Translations under genes and position numbers: made by a program | The notes under the pieces: model-generated | The model's input: only the letters and a program-made list of their open reading frames with translations | Database searches by the model: none | Told to the model about the DNA's origin: nothing | In this document: in pieces, positions 18,035 through 25,836 of the stretch | How the letters are laid out: every line of letters begins with the position of its first letter | Position numbering within the stretch: position 1 is the first letter of the stretch | Assembly (NCBI RefSeq): GCF_028201475.1 | Contig: NZ_CP116384.1 | Span: 1,302,001 to 1,366,000 of the forward strand | Origin: Vibrio sp. SCSIO 43137 | Lineage (GTDB): Bacteria; Pseudomonadota; Gammaproteobacteria; Enterobacterales; Vibrionaceae | DNA: 64,000 nt | Direction: 5' to 3'

Positions 18035-18409
18035 ATGTCAGACAACGCAACCCTAACCGCATGTAAGCAAGGCATCGCAGATTGGCAAACCGCCTTTAAC
18101 CGTCAGGACGCAGCAGGATGCGCCGCGCAATATAATGAAAATGCCGTAATGCAGGCTCGTCCGTTCGGTGAGTTTAAAGGCCGCGAAGCGATTCAGGCAT
18201 TCTGGCAGAACATTATGGATCAGGGTTTTGCTGATGTGGATTACACCAATGTTGAGTGGACAGAAGCGGAAGAAGGTGGCTATATCCTGACTTCAAGCTG
18301 GACCATGAACAAAGCTTTCGGCGTAGTACACAGAGAACACTGGCTGGTTGAAGAAGATGGCCGCGCCCGTCTGATCAGCGATGATTTCGAGGTTCAGGGC
18401 GAACGTTAA
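18035..18409 (+). CDS. NTF2-like / SnoaL-type small protein
   Basis: 124 residues with the NTF2-like cone fold pattern of DUF4440/SnoaL proteins: helical start (GIADWQTAFNRQDAAGCAAQY), NENAVMQARPFGEFKGREAIQAFW, then strands ending in an acidic C-terminus. No signal peptide, so cytoplasmic. Such proteins include ketosteroid isomerase-like enzymes and ligand binders; no reaction can be assigned. CGGAGAG lies before ATG 18035. Followed by a strong terminator. Confidence 0.8.
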   Translation: MSDNATLTACKQGIADWQTAFNRQDAAGCAAQYNENAVMQARPFGEFKGREAIQAFWQNIMDQGFADVDYTNVEWTEAEEGGYILTSSWTMNKAFGVVHREHWLVEEDGRARLISDDFEVQGER

Positions 18410-18430
18410 TCCCTGCTGAATCGAATCCCT

Positions 18431-18457
18431 GCCCGGCTTAATGCCGGGCTTTTTTTT
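18431..18457 (+). terminator. intrinsic terminator after the NTF2-like gene
   Basis: GCCCGGC (18431-18437), loop TTAAT, GCCGGGC (18443-18449), then eight T. Confidence 0.93.
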
Positions 18458-18565
18458 GAGCCCCGGTAACCGATATGTCGTATACGGACATTACTGATGT
18501 CGGAGCTTTCACTCGTCTGCCGGTCCTTGCCTTTCTATCATCTTCACTAACAACAGTGAGGATTT

Positions 18566-19765
18566 ATGATTCGATTTCTAATTTGCAGTTTTACTCTGGT
18601 TCTTCTCTACCCGACCGCTATTGATCTCTATCTTGTCGGCCTGCCGCAAATTGCGGCCGATCTGTCCGCCAGTGAAGCTCAGCTCCATACCGCTTTCTCC
18701 ATCTATCTGGCTGGAATGGTGGCTGCTATGTTACTGGCGGGAAGACTTTCAGATTCAGTTGGAAGGAAACCCGTAGCCATCGTCAGTGCACTATTTTTTA
18801 TTTTTGCCTCCTGGTACGCAGCAGAAGCGGAACTGATAAACGGCTTTCTGACGGCAAGATTTACTCAGGGGTTGGGAGCCGGAGGCTGCTATGTGGTGGC
18901 ATTTGCCATACTACGCGACACCCTTGATGATAAAAAGCGGGCAAAAGTGCTCTCAATGATAAACGGCATCACCTGTGTTATGCCGGTACTGGCACCTGTT
19001 ATCGGCCATTTGATTATGCTGCGCTTTCCATGGCAGAGCCTGTTTAACCTGATGGCTGGTATCGGTGTTGTGGTCGCTCTGCTTTCTATGGTGGTATTAA
19101 AAGAGTCACATCCGCTTAAAGCATCTCACAGCAACTCAGATTTACTAAGCAAAACGGATAACAAGGAGTCTTTCCTGAATCGTTTCTTTATCAGTCGCCT
19201 GATCATTACTGCCCTTGGCTGCACCATTATACTCACTTATGTAAATGTCTCTCCGATGCTGATTATGGGCGATCTAGGTATGGACAGGGGGGGCTACTCC
19301 AAAGTGATGTCGCTGACAGCGCTGGTCAGCATGATTGCGGCGTTTAGCTCTCCGTTTGCCCTTTCAATATTTAGCCAACGTACCCTGATGATTTTCTCTC
19401 AGCTTCTGTTTGCGTCATCAGCCCTTGCCATTTTGTTAGTGCAGTTATATTCACTCGATACAAGCCTGCTGTTTATCGCATTCGGGCTGTTGTGTGCCGG
19501 ATTCTCAATTGGTTTTGGCTCAGCCATGAGTCAGGCACTCAGCCCCTTCTCTCAACGTGCCGGAGCGGCAAGCTCGCTGCTCGGCGTCTGTCAGCTCTGC
19601 GTGTCTGCCCTCTATATCTGGTTGATGGGTCTGATTGGCCTGAGCGCGATAAATATTCTGTTCGTATCTCTGCTATTAGGTAGTATTGCCAGCCTTGCTC
19701 TTATACTATCTAACCCAGAACCGGCTCAACGAACTGAATATGAAAAAGTCCCTTGCTCGTCCTGA
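18566..19765 (+). CDS. mdtL: MdtL-type multidrug efflux MFS transporter (Bcr/CflA group)
   Basis: 399 residues, 12 predicted membrane helices. The sequence closely follows E. coli MdtL as I know it: [15 protein letters not shown] start, [28 protein letters not shown] (MFS motif A), [20 protein letters not shown] and [20 protein letters not shown]. MdtL is a proton-driven drug exporter. The following gene is yidZ-like, the same neighbour as in E. coli, which supports orthology. GTGAGGA lies before ATG 18566. Confidence 0.9.
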   Translation: MIRFLICSFTLVLLYPTAIDLYLVGLPQIAADLSASEAQLHTAFSIYLAGMVAAMLLAGRLSDSVGRKPVAIVSALFFIFASWYAAEAELINGFLTARFTQGLGAGGCYVVAFAILRDTLDDKKRAKVLSMINGITCVMPVLAPVIGHLIMLRFPWQSLFNLMAGIGVVVALLSMVVLKESHPLKASHSNSDLLSKTDNKESFLNRFFISRLIITALGCTIILTYVNVSPMLIMGDLGMDRGGYSKVMSLTALVSMIAAFSSPFALSIFSQRTLMIFSQLLFASSALAILLVQLYSLDTSLLFIAFGLLCAGFSIGFGSAMSQALSPFSQRAGAASSLLGVCQLCVSALYIWLMGLIGLSAINILFVSLLLGSIASLALILSNPEPAQRTEYEKVPCSS

Positions 19766-20696
19766 TATGAACCTGCTGATCACTCTGCAACTGCTGTTGC
19801 AGCAGCAGAGTGTGTCGAAAGCTGCCAAGATACTCAACGTTACCCCTTCCACGGTAAGTAAATCGCTCAATAAACTGCGCGACTGGTTTGACGATCCGCT
19901 GTTTATTAAAACGCCGACAGGTCTGGCACCGGCTCCTATGGTGCAGAGTATGGAGCAGGAACTGAACGACTGGCTGCAGATGAGCAGCCAGATACTGGAA
20001 AAGCGCAGTGATGTCTCCATGCAAGGAATGCAGTTCAACCTGATGATTGAGTCGCCACTGCTTTCGCTGGTGCTGGAGAAAGTAGTTCCGCAAATTCAGA
20101 GCCATTTCCCCGATGCAAAAATCAAAGCCGGTAACTGGGAGTATGATTCGCTGGATGCCATTATCCGCGGCGAAGCCGATATCGGTTTTACCAGCAGAGA
20201 GAGCCATCCACGTTCAAAAGAGTCTATCGACTACCTGCCCTACTTTGTTGATTTTGAAGTGCTGTTTACCGATCAGCCGTTTGTCTTTTTGCATAAAGAC
20301 CATCCGGCGCTGCAAAATGAGTGGGACTTAAACGCCTTTCTAAGTTATCCGCATATCAACCTTGTCTGGGAGAAAAGTGAAACATGGGCACTGGATGAAG
20401 TACTGGCCGAGATGGGAACCAAAAGAGAAGTGGCACTGAATTTATCCAGCTTTGAACAGTCACTGTATATGGCTGCGCAACCCGGCCACAACATGTTTGC
20501 CACCGCACCAAAATATTGCCAACAGTATGCTGCCAAGCTGCACCCGGATTTAGTTTGCCTGCCTATCCCGCTGGAAAAGCAATATATGGATAAACTCACC
20601 ATTCCGTTCACCATGCTCTGGCATAAACGCAACAGCCATAACAGCAAAATACGCTGGCTAAAAGAGTCGATAAAGGCGCTGTATCCAGATCAGTAG
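19740..20696 (+). CDS. yidZ: YidZ-type LysR-family regulator
   Basis: 318 residues from ATG 19740 ([21 protein letters not shown]), overlapping the end of mdtL by 26 bases; a longer in-frame extension to 19686 lies within mdtL and has no homology to the family. Winged helix at about 10-65 ([19 protein letters not shown]) then the effector domain, with ESHPRSKE and [23 protein letters not shown] as in E. coli YidZ. The gene pair is conserved with E. coli. Its regulon is poorly defined; control of mdtL is plausible. Confidence 0.88.
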   Translation: MKKSLARPDMNLLITLQLLLQQQSVSKAAKILNVTPSTVSKSLNKLRDWFDDPLFIKTPTGLAPAPMVQSMEQELNDWLQMSSQILEKRSDVSMQGMQFNLMIESPLLSLVLEKVVPQIQSHFPDAKIKAGNWEYDSLDAIIRGEADIGFTSRESHPRSKESIDYLPYFVDFEVLFTDQPFVFLHKDHPALQNEWDLNAFLSYPHINLVWEKSETWALDEVLAEMGTKREVALNLSSFEQSLYMAAQPGHNMFATAPKYCQQYAAKLHPDLVCLPIPLEKQYMDKLTIPFTMLWHKRNSHNSKIRWLKESIKALYPDQ

Positions 20697-20727
20697 CAGT
20701 CACTCACTCAACAGCCCACTCCAACGC

Positions 20728-20756
20728 CTCATTGCGATGCTTCGCGTCGCAATGAG
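20728..20756. terminator. hairpin between yidZ and the CxxC protein gene
   Basis: 13-bp stem with one T-G pair (20728-20740 with 20744-20756) around a TTC loop. There is no T-tract, so it may be a terminator-like structure or a dispersed palindrome between convergent genes. Confidence 0.55.
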
Positions 20757-20799
20757 TACATTAGGCGTCTGTCCTTGCTAACGAAGCTAGATTTAACTC

Positions 20800-21171
20800 T
20801 TACTCAATTCCGCAACCAGTACAGCTTTGCAGTGCGATTTCGTGCTCAAAGACAACAACATCTTTACCTTCAGTCAATAGCTCTGCGATTTCATCGGCGA
20901 CTTCCTGCTCGTCTTCCGCTTCAATTTGATCCGCTTCTTCTACTGTGTAACCGTAGAAATTCAGCAATAAGTACTCACGCGCTTCTTCTTTTGTGCAAGT
21001 CACGTTCACCGAAAGATCCGGCTCAATGTTGCCTTGCTCGATAATCGCCGCCACTTGCGCCAAAACATTCTCTTTCATCGCAACCGTCAGCCAGCCAAGA
21101 TCGGTGCTTACAGTGGTTTTTTTACAGTTAAAACAAGGGAGTTTATGGAAATAGTATTGAAAATTAATCAT
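20800..21171 (-). CDS. hypothetical cytoplasmic protein with terminal CxxC motifs
   Basis: 123 residues from ATG 21171 (MINFQYYFHKL); the frame stays open 14 codons further but without a ribosome site. I do not recognise a family. It has CFNC near residue 12 and CTGC at the extreme C-terminus, separated by an acidic helical middle (EEADQIEAEDEQEVADEIAE). The paired cysteines could bind one zinc ion or form a redox pair; that is inference. Codon use looks like the neighbours. It stands alone between yidZ and the higA remnant. Confidence 0.65.
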   Translation of the reverse strand: MINFQYYFHKLPCFNCKKTTVSTDLGWLTVAMKENVLAQVAAIIEQGNIEPDLSVNVTCTKEEAREYLLLNFYGYTVEEADQIEAEDEQEVADEIAELLTEGKDVVVFEHEIALQSCTGCGIE

Positions 21172-21298
21172 AGGAAACTTCTTCTTTGAGTATGGTTTGG
21201 CACGATTATGCACGTTTTACGGCAAAATACGATCGCTATAGGTGTTAAGGGCTAGATTATTGTAGATGAGGGAGGGTTACCTCAGATACTAGTCTGCA

Positions 21299-21321
21299 AG
21301 TCACTCCTGAACCATTTGTTA
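21299..21321 (-). repeat. attC (VCR)-like half site overlapping the higA stop
   Basis: Reading the minus strand, the higA stop TAA begins TAACAAATGG, TTCAGGAGTGACT. From memory the V. cholerae repeat (VCR) attC begins TAACAAACGC, CTCAAGAGGGACT; most positions agree. No complementary second half is evident nearby, so this would be a decayed cassette end. Confidence 0.4.
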
Positions 21322-21633
21322 TAACTCAGCTATGTGCGACAAGGTTTCCGGATGGCGTTGAACCAGTTTTAGAAGAGTTACTGCCTGCCCGTTTGGCATA
21401 CTACGTCCCTGCTCCCAGTTTTCTAATGTGCGGGATGATGTATGCAACAAACGAGCAAACACGCCACGAGACATATTAAATTGCTTACGGATACTCACAA
21501 TTTCATCAGGTGAGATATTTAACTCACTGATATTATTAACTTGATGAGTTTTAAGAGTTAGCTTGCCTTCTGAATGTTCTTTCGCCTCAACAAGAGCTGA
21601 ACTTAACTCTGCAAATAGGTCACGATTGCTCAT
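21319..21633 (-). CDS. higA: HigA2-type antitoxin, orphan
   Basis: 104 residues. It resembles V. cholerae HigA2 almost throughout (MSNRDLFAELSSALVEAK, SPDEIVSIRKQFNMSRGVFA, LENWEQGRSMPNGQ), with a disordered toxin-binding N-terminus and an XRE helix-turn-helix at about 40-95. HigA2 neutralises the ribosome-dependent RNase HigB2 and represses its own operon. The toxin gene should lie immediately upstream, but only its last codons remain, so the antitoxin has lost its partner here. It may act as a stand-alone repressor or protect against HigB elsewhere in the genome. Confidence 0.88.
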   Translation of the reverse strand: MSNRDLFAELSSALVEAKEHSEGKLTLKTHQVNNISELNISPDEIVSIRKQFNMSRGVFARLLHTSSRTLENWEQGRSMPNGQAVTLLKLVQRHPETLSHIAEL

Positions 21634-21670
21634 TACGCCACGCCTCCATAAAAGCTTTTAGTTGTTTTGA
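21620..21670 (-). pseudogene. higB: 3' remnant of the higB2 toxin gene
   Basis: In the frame overlapping the higA start, the minus strand encodes SKQLKAFMEAWRNEQS and a stop, matching the C-terminus of HigB2 as I recall it (KQLMAFMEAWRNEQS). Upstream of these codons the frame does not resemble HigB. The body of the toxin is therefore deleted while the overlapping antitoxin start is kept. Confidence 0.7.
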
Positions 21671-21674
21671 AAAA

Positions 21675-21693
21675 TATACGTAATCAACGTATA
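21675..21693. promoter_or_regulatory. palindrome upstream of higA, likely HigA operator
   Basis: TATACG-TAATCAA-CGTATA, six-base perfect arms with a 7-base spacer, five bases upstream of the higB remnant. Its position fits the autoregulatory operator of the original higBA promoter, now brought next to higA by the deletion. Confidence 0.5.
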
Positions 21694-21755
21694 GATGCAA
21701 AACTATAAGACCTATGAAAAGAGTAACGATTTGTAAATCTCTGTTAAATTGCAAT

Positions 21756-22565
21756 TTATAAGAAAGGAACCCGCATAACTCCCTTAACTACCGTTACCGC
21801 CGAACCGATTAACTTGGTACGCCCATTAGATAACAATTCAGTAGCGACATACCCGCCGCGTTTGGATGCCTGATAACCTTGCAATTTAGACTTACCCAGC
21901 TTTTCTGACCAATAGACGGTTAAAGCGCAATGTGCCGAGCCGGTAACAGGGTCTTCATTTACACCTACCCAAGGGGCGAAATATCTGGAAACAAAATCTA
22001 ACTCGCCACTAGCTGACTGTGTGGTAATCAGAACACCACGGCCTTTGGTCTGCTTCATGGCTTCAAAGTTTGGCTTAAGATCCAGTAGCGTATCTTCGCT
22101 ATAAACTTCAATTAAAACCTTGCTATCAAAGCTGCCGTAGGAGACAACCTTGCTGACTTCGATACCTAGCTGAGCCAGTAGTTCAGGGGATTGAGGAAGA
22201 GCAAAATCGATAACTGGTGATGGGAAATCTAACTCGACTGTAGATTCGTTGATTAGCGCCGTTAAGGTTCCGGACAGAGTTTTAAATTTAACGCTATCGC
22301 CTGAACTTGCCAGCCCTTTTTCTTTGAGAACATGAGCGACAGCAAGTGTCCCGTGACCACACAGTTTCACCTCTGATTCAGGTGTAAACCACCTTAATGA
22401 CATATCAGAAAGTGATAAAAATGCCGTTTCCGATACAGCCATCTCTTCAGCGATTGAGAGCATCAGGCTTTCACTTAAACCACTTTCCGTTATACAAACT
22501 CCGGCAGGGTTGCCTTTAAACGCTTCGGTTGTAAATGAGTCAATCTGATAGATTTCTAAGTCCAT
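21756..22565 (-). CDS. PhzF-family epimerase/isomerase-like protein
   Basis: 269 residues with the PhzF pattern: YQIDSFTTEAFKGNPAGV at the start with the conserved region containing Glu (ETAFL, catalytic Glu about 46), RWFTPESEVKLCGHGTLA, and GVNEDPVTGSAHCAL near the C-terminus. The family has the diaminopimelate-epimerase fold; PhzF itself isomerises a phenazine precursor, but most chromosomal members have unknown substrates and there are no phenazine genes here. CAGGAG precedes ATG 22565. It follows the small kinase gene by 15 bases, so the two probably form an operon. Confidence 0.88.
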   Translation of the reverse strand: MDLEIYQIDSFTTEAFKGNPAGVCITESGLSESLMLSIAEEMAVSETAFLSLSDMSLRWFTPESEVKLCGHGTLAVAHVLKEKGLASSGDSVKFKTLSGTLTALINESTVELDFPSPVIDFALPQSPELLAQLGIEVSKVVSYGSFDSKVLIEVYSEDTLLDLKPNFEAMKQTKGRGVLITTQSASGELDFVSRYFAPWVGVNEDPVTGSAHCALTVYWSEKLGKSKLQGYQASKRGGYVATELLSNGRTKLIGSAVTVVKGVMRVPFL

Positions 22566-22580
22566 TTAGTGCTCCTGATT

Positions 22581-23087
22581 TCAAACACCTAACTTTTCAA
22601 TGAGTTCTGCAAATGACGCTTCGATACTTTTACCTGACGTGTCAATTTTGATGACATCCGTTTTCCAGACTTCGTAGTGACGGTTCTGGACTTGTTTCCA
22701 GTCAGGTAACTTTAAGTTTGTTACTTCACTTTTACGGGTGATAACTCTTTGTTCATGTTCATAGGTATCCGAACAGCTAATCTCAATATTGATGGACTTG
22801 GCTCCAACACTTTCAGCCACTTCTTGCCATTCATGCCGCGTCAGGTCGATAGGATTACAAGAGTCGGAGATACAACTAATACCTAGCTCTAAGTTGTCTC
22901 TGATGATGCGGTAGCTTAACCGATAGCCTTCACCTTCAACTTTGAAATTACAAAGATCCTGAAGCCCTTGCTCTACCGTATCAATACGAACGTACGCTGC
23001 ACCTACTTTTGCGGCTAACAGCTTGGCAAGAGTCGACTTCCCAGAAGCAGGAAGGCCAGAAAATATATATAAAACAGGATGATTCAA
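22581..23087 (-). CDS. small P-loop kinase (AAA_33 / predicted kinase)
   Basis: 168 residues. Walker A GLPASGKST at about 10-18, then RIDTVEQGL and a C-terminal helical lid; the fold is that of gluconate/adenylate-type kinases and zeta-toxin-like predicted kinases. Substrate unknown. The start is TTG at 23087, six bases after AAGGAA; the ATG overlapping it is out of frame. Upstream member of a two-gene unit with the PhzF-like gene; together they may modify and detoxify a small molecule, which is inference. Confidence 0.82.
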   Translation of the reverse strand: MNHPVLYIFSGLPASGKSTLAKLLAAKVGAAYVRIDTVEQGLQDLCNFKVEGEGYRLSYRIIRDNLELGISCISDSCNPIDLTRHEWQEVAESVGAKSINIEISCSDTYEHEQRVITRKSEVTNLKLPDWKQVQNRHYEVWKTDVIKIDTSGKSIEASFAELIEKLGV

Positions 23088-23098
23088 ATGTTCTTCCT

Positions 23099-23361
23099 TA
23101 CTTTGTGTTAAGCATTTTATTGTGCCTGTCCTTGTAAAATCCTACCATAGAGTGCTTCCAAGCTAACAAGTTTTGTCCTGTCTGAGTCTCTCGCCAGAAA
23201 GGCGAGTTACAAAACAGTGGTACGAAAGCCACAGTAACAGAGAAAACCACGGCTCTTTTGGTGACTTTTGCAGCTGTTGACAAAAGTTACTCGCCCGTCT
23301 TTTTGCAAAGAGATGGGCGAAACAAAAAAACAGGTCCAAATGACAGATTTAACCAACCTCC
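23099..23361. other. intergenic region resembling a dispersed Vibrio repeat
   Basis: This stretch contains no credible gene. A minus-strand frame at 23098-23283 (61 codons) has no ribosome site and its composition looks like non-coding DNA read by chance. I recall near-identical stretches (AGTTACAAAACAGTGGTACG and the ACTTTTGCAGCTGTTGACAA part) in intergenic DNA of several vibrios, so it may be a dispersed repeat. It also has a GGACAGGCAC motif at 23122-23131 on the minus strand. Confidence 0.4.
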
Positions 23362-23384
23362 GACAGTACATTTAAACTCAGGTA
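23362..23384 (+). repeat. left copy of a 23-bp direct repeat flanking the tetR-radical SAM unit
   Basis: GACAGTACATTTAA-ACTCAGGTA matches 25591-25613 at 21 of 23 positions in the same orientation. Confidence 0.65.
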
Positions 23385-23417
23385 GACACTCCCACGTAAA
23401 ACATGGGAGCGAGCGCA

Positions 23418-23486
23418 TAAATAATCAACTTTGATTATTTACAATCTGAGCACTTTGCTATAAATTGTCATTATTGATTATTTATA
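23418..23486. promoter_or_regulatory. palindromic operators upstream of tetR
   Basis: A perfect 11-base inverted repeat TAAATAATCAA-CT-TTGATTATTTA (23418-23441), then a second, imperfect copy around 23459-23486 whose right arm repeats TTGATTATTTA exactly (23474-23484) and whose left arm is TATAAAT..TCA. The second copy ends 14 bases before the tetR start codon. Two matched sites directly before a tetR gene indicate autorepression of the operon. Confidence 0.75.
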
Positions 23487-23499
23487 GTGTAAAACCACA

Positions 23500-24093
23500 A
23501 TGCCACGTCCTAGCCTAAAAGCTGAAAGAACAGAAGCGATTCTGGATGCTGTCGAGAGAGTTGTTATCCGTGACGGTATCAGCGGAGTGACACTAGAAAA
23601 AATTGCCGAAGAAGCAGGAATGCGTCGTACCCTGCTGCGACACAACATAGGCAACAGAGAGCAATTGATCGAAGCCTTTCTGGATCGTTTCTTTGTGAAA
23701 TCCGATCATCAAACACAGCAAATGCTGGATTATCTTCCAGAGGAAAACCGGGTAACCGTTCTTCTCGACCTCTTGTTTGATGCAGAGTATGCCAATAACC
23801 AGCTAACCTTAGTCGCCCTTGCGGTTACCTTCGCAGCAACAAGTGATACAAACATCCAGCACCGGATGCAACACTGGAATGCTAACTTCATCAAAACCAT
23901 TTCCGGCCAGCTTCGCCTATCCTTTAAAGGTGCTTCTGAAAAAGCCTGTCATGAGGTAGCTACCGGGCTCACTGGTATCTACTGTAACTGTGAATCTCTG
24001 GCACCGCTTGGAGATATATCTGAAATTCGCACTGCATCAAAACGCGCCGCTAAGCGGTTAGTTTCCACTCTGGAGAAATGCGATGAACAGTAA
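23500..24093 (+). CDS. TetR/AcrR-family regulator heading the radical SAM operon
   Basis: 197 residues with the TetR helix-turn-helix at about 8-55 (GVTLEKIAEEAGMRRTLLRHNI) and a helical ligand domain. It is the first gene of a tight three-gene operon: its end overlaps the next start by 11 bases. The two TTGATTATTTA operators upstream suggest it represses its own operon and responds to a small ligand. The start ATG 23500 has little Shine-Dalgarno complementarity. Confidence 0.87.
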   Translation: MPRPSLKAERTEAILDAVERVVIRDGISGVTLEKIAEEAGMRRTLLRHNIGNREQLIEAFLDRFFVKSDHQTQQMLDYLPEENRVTVLLDLLFDAEYANNQLTLVALAVTFAATSDTNIQHRMQHWNANFIKTISGQLRLSFKGASEKACHEVATGLTGIYCNCESLAPLGDISEIRTASKRAAKRLVSTLEKCDEQ

Positions 24094-24358
24094 GTACATT
24101 CCTAAACGCTGGAAGACCCTATTAGCCCTCATACTGGCTGCGTTTGCCTTCAAGTTTAACCTGATGTTTGTCTGGGGGATGTTTTGCTTGTTCTGGGGAG
24201 TGGAGAACATCCGTGCAAGAGAGGCTTACTTTGTTGAAAGGGTTACCAGAAGAGATGACCCTGTTTTGTACTGGATAATCATCGCAGTCTGGTTAGTGTT
24301 GGGAGCCTTTTACTTCTACATAGATGAAACCATTTTCAACCTGATAAACCGAGCATGA
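24083..24358 (+). CDS. small two- or three-helix membrane protein
   Basis: 91 residues with hydrophobic segments at about 12-42 (LLALILAAFAFKFNLMFVW, CLFWGV) and 64-82, a conserved-looking polar loop ENIRAREAYFVERVTRRDD between them. I recognise no family. GAGAAATGCG precedes the ATG. It overlaps both neighbours (11 bases with tetR, 4 bases with the first possible start of the radical SAM gene), so it is translated with them and probably acts with the radical SAM enzyme at the membrane. Confidence 0.75.
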   Translation: MNSKYIPKRWKTLLALILAAFAFKFNLMFVWGMFCLFWGVENIRAREAYFVERVTRRDDPVLYWIIIAVWLVLGAFYFYIDETIFNLINRA

Positions 24359-24372
24359 CGGAGATAGCAACA

Positions 24373-25584
24373 ATGAAAATCTACTTGATTAAAGCCTCAT
24401 CCGGCAGTGATTACTCAAAATACAAAGCTGAAACAGGCGGGCCTCCTCAGAATATCTTTGCAGCAGCAGCGGCAACACCAAAGCACTATCAGTTAGAAAT
24501 GACCGATGAAACCATTGGAATGAGCACCGATTTCGATTCCGATGCAGACTTGATCGTCATCTTTATGTCTACTCCTGATGCTTATCGCGCTTACGAGATA
24601 TCAGACACCTTCTATCAGAAGGGAAAAACCGTCATTCTCGGAGCGCTTCACACTCAGTTCAACCAGGATGAAGCTCAAGAGTATGCCCACAGCCTGATCA
24701 TTGGTGAGGTGGAAAATTACTGGCAACAGATGCTAACGGATTTTGAGCAAGGTCTTCTAAAAGAAAAATACCAGAGCACCGAGCCTGTGGATCTTAGTAA
24801 GTTAAATCCTTACCCGACCAACATCATCTCCCCTTCAGAGTATGGCTATACATGGTCAGTTGTCGTCACAAGAGGGTGTCCGTATAAGTGTAACTTCTGT
24901 CTGGTGCACAAGTTTTTCAATAAATTTCAGATGCGTCCTATCGAGAACATCGTTGCTGAACTTAAGCATTTAAAGCAGGAAGGCATTGATTGGGTTGAGC
25001 TTCACTCGGATAACCTGACTCATAACAGGGAGTATGCGCTACAGCTATTTGAGGCTATCGCCCCTTTAGATATGAAATTTTATGGTGAGACAACGGTACT
25101 TATCGCCAGAGACGAAGAACTGCTAAAGGCAGCAAAAAAAGCTGGTTTTCAGGCGGTATTGCTGGGGATAGAAACCCCCTCTGAAGAGGCGCTTAAATCC
25201 CAGAAAAAAGGGTTCGTAAAGCCAGCCAAGATGAAAGAGTATATAGCGAAAATCAGAAGCCATGGCATAGAAGTCTGGGGCGATTTCCTGTTTGGATTTG
25301 ATGAGCATACACCAGAGATCTTTAAGCAGACTCAGAAGTTTATCGACGATATTAAGGTAGACAAAGTTATCCCTCACTACATGATCCCATTTCCGGGCTC
25401 TGAGGTGTTTACCAAACTGGATAACGATGGCCGGATCCTGACTAAAGACTGGTCAGAATATGATGGCAGCCATGCCGTCTATCAACCAAAAAATATGACA
25501 ACGACTGAGCTGGAAGAGGGAATTTACTGGATCTGGAAAAAGAACACCGGCTTTATGAGCCAATTAAAGAGCTGGTTTGGGTAA
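24373..25584 (+). CDS. B12-binding-type radical SAM protein of unknown function
   Basis: 403 residues from ATG 24373, chosen because CGGAG lies nine bases upstream; ATG 24355, overlapping the previous stop, is the alternative. The N-terminal 130 residues look like a cobalamin-binding-type Rossmann domain but lack the usual DxHxxG loop (ILGALHTQF is all that remains of the motif). The radical SAM barrel starts at TRGCPYKCNFC (Cys 169, 173, 176), the CxxxCxxC 4Fe-4S motif, followed by ELHSDNLTHN and GETTVLIARDEELLKAAKKAG. The architecture matches the Elp3/MiaB-like group that modifies lipids, hopanoids or tetrapyrroles. No substrate can be named. Its partners are a TetR repressor and a small membrane protein, hinting at a lipid-like substrate. 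Confidence 0.85.
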   Translation: MKIYLIKASSGSDYSKYKAETGGPPQNIFAAAAATPKHYQLEMTDETIGMSTDFDSDADLIVIFMSTPDAYRAYEISDTFYQKGKTVILGALHTQFNQDEAQEYAHSLIIGEVENYWQQMLTDFEQGLLKEKYQSTEPVDLSKLNPYPTNIISPSEYGYTWSVVVTRGCPYKCNFCLVHKFFNKFQMRPIENIVAELKHLKQEGIDWVELHSDNLTHNREYALQLFEAIAPLDMKFYGETTVLIARDEELLKAAKKAGFQAVLLGIETPSEEALKSQKKGFVKPAKMKEYIAKIRSHGIEVWGDFLFGFDEHTPEIFKQTQKFIDDIKVDKVIPHYMIPFPGSEVFTKLDNDGRILTKDWSEYDGSHAVYQPKNMTTTELEEGIYWIWKKNTGFMSQLKSWFG

Positions 25585-25590
25585 ATAGCT

Positions 25591-25613
25591 GACAGTAAAT
25601 TTAAGCTCAGGTA
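25591..25613 (+). repeat. right copy of the 23-bp direct repeat
   Basis: GACAGTAAATTTAA-GCTCAGGTA, 21 of 23 identical to 23362-23384, beginning seven bases after the radical SAM stop. The two copies bracket the operon and its promoter. A GGGACAGTCATCC motif follows at 25639-25651. Confidence 0.65.
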
Positions 25614-25792
25614 TAGCGACTAGCGGTGAAAAAATAAAGGGACAGTCATCCTTAATTCCCGACTTAATCAACGTCAAATAGTAAACCTAACGTCAGGTAT
25701 GCATTGCAACGCACAGCATCGCAACGAATAGATGAAGGTTGCGAGCCCATGGCAGCGAGAAAAGCCAACATACTCAGGGTATTGAGATAAAA

Positions 25793-25817
25793 ATAAAGGC
25801 GCTCAAGGCGCCTTTAT
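25793..25817. terminator. terminator downstream of the chemoreceptor gene
   Basis: Perfect 10-bp stem ATAAAGGCGC (25793-25802) with GCGCCTTTAT (25808-25817), loop TCAAG; the minus strand of the A-rich left flank gives the T-tract for the chemoreceptor transcript. Confidence 0.85.
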
Positions 25818-25836
25818 CAGTTGAGTTTTTAAGTGG

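Noticed and set aside
19706..20207. Minus-strand frames opposite yidZ (up to 165 codons)
   Set aside because: The plus strand encodes a conserved LysR protein; the antisense frames have no recognisable features.
23098..23283. 61-codon minus-strand frame upstream of the small kinase gene
   Set aside because: No ribosome site, and the region looks like a repeated non-coding block read by chance.
20697..23490. A superintegron cassette array
   Set aside because: Only one attC-like half site was found, and no integrase or regularly spaced attC pairs; genes are arranged as ordinary operons.
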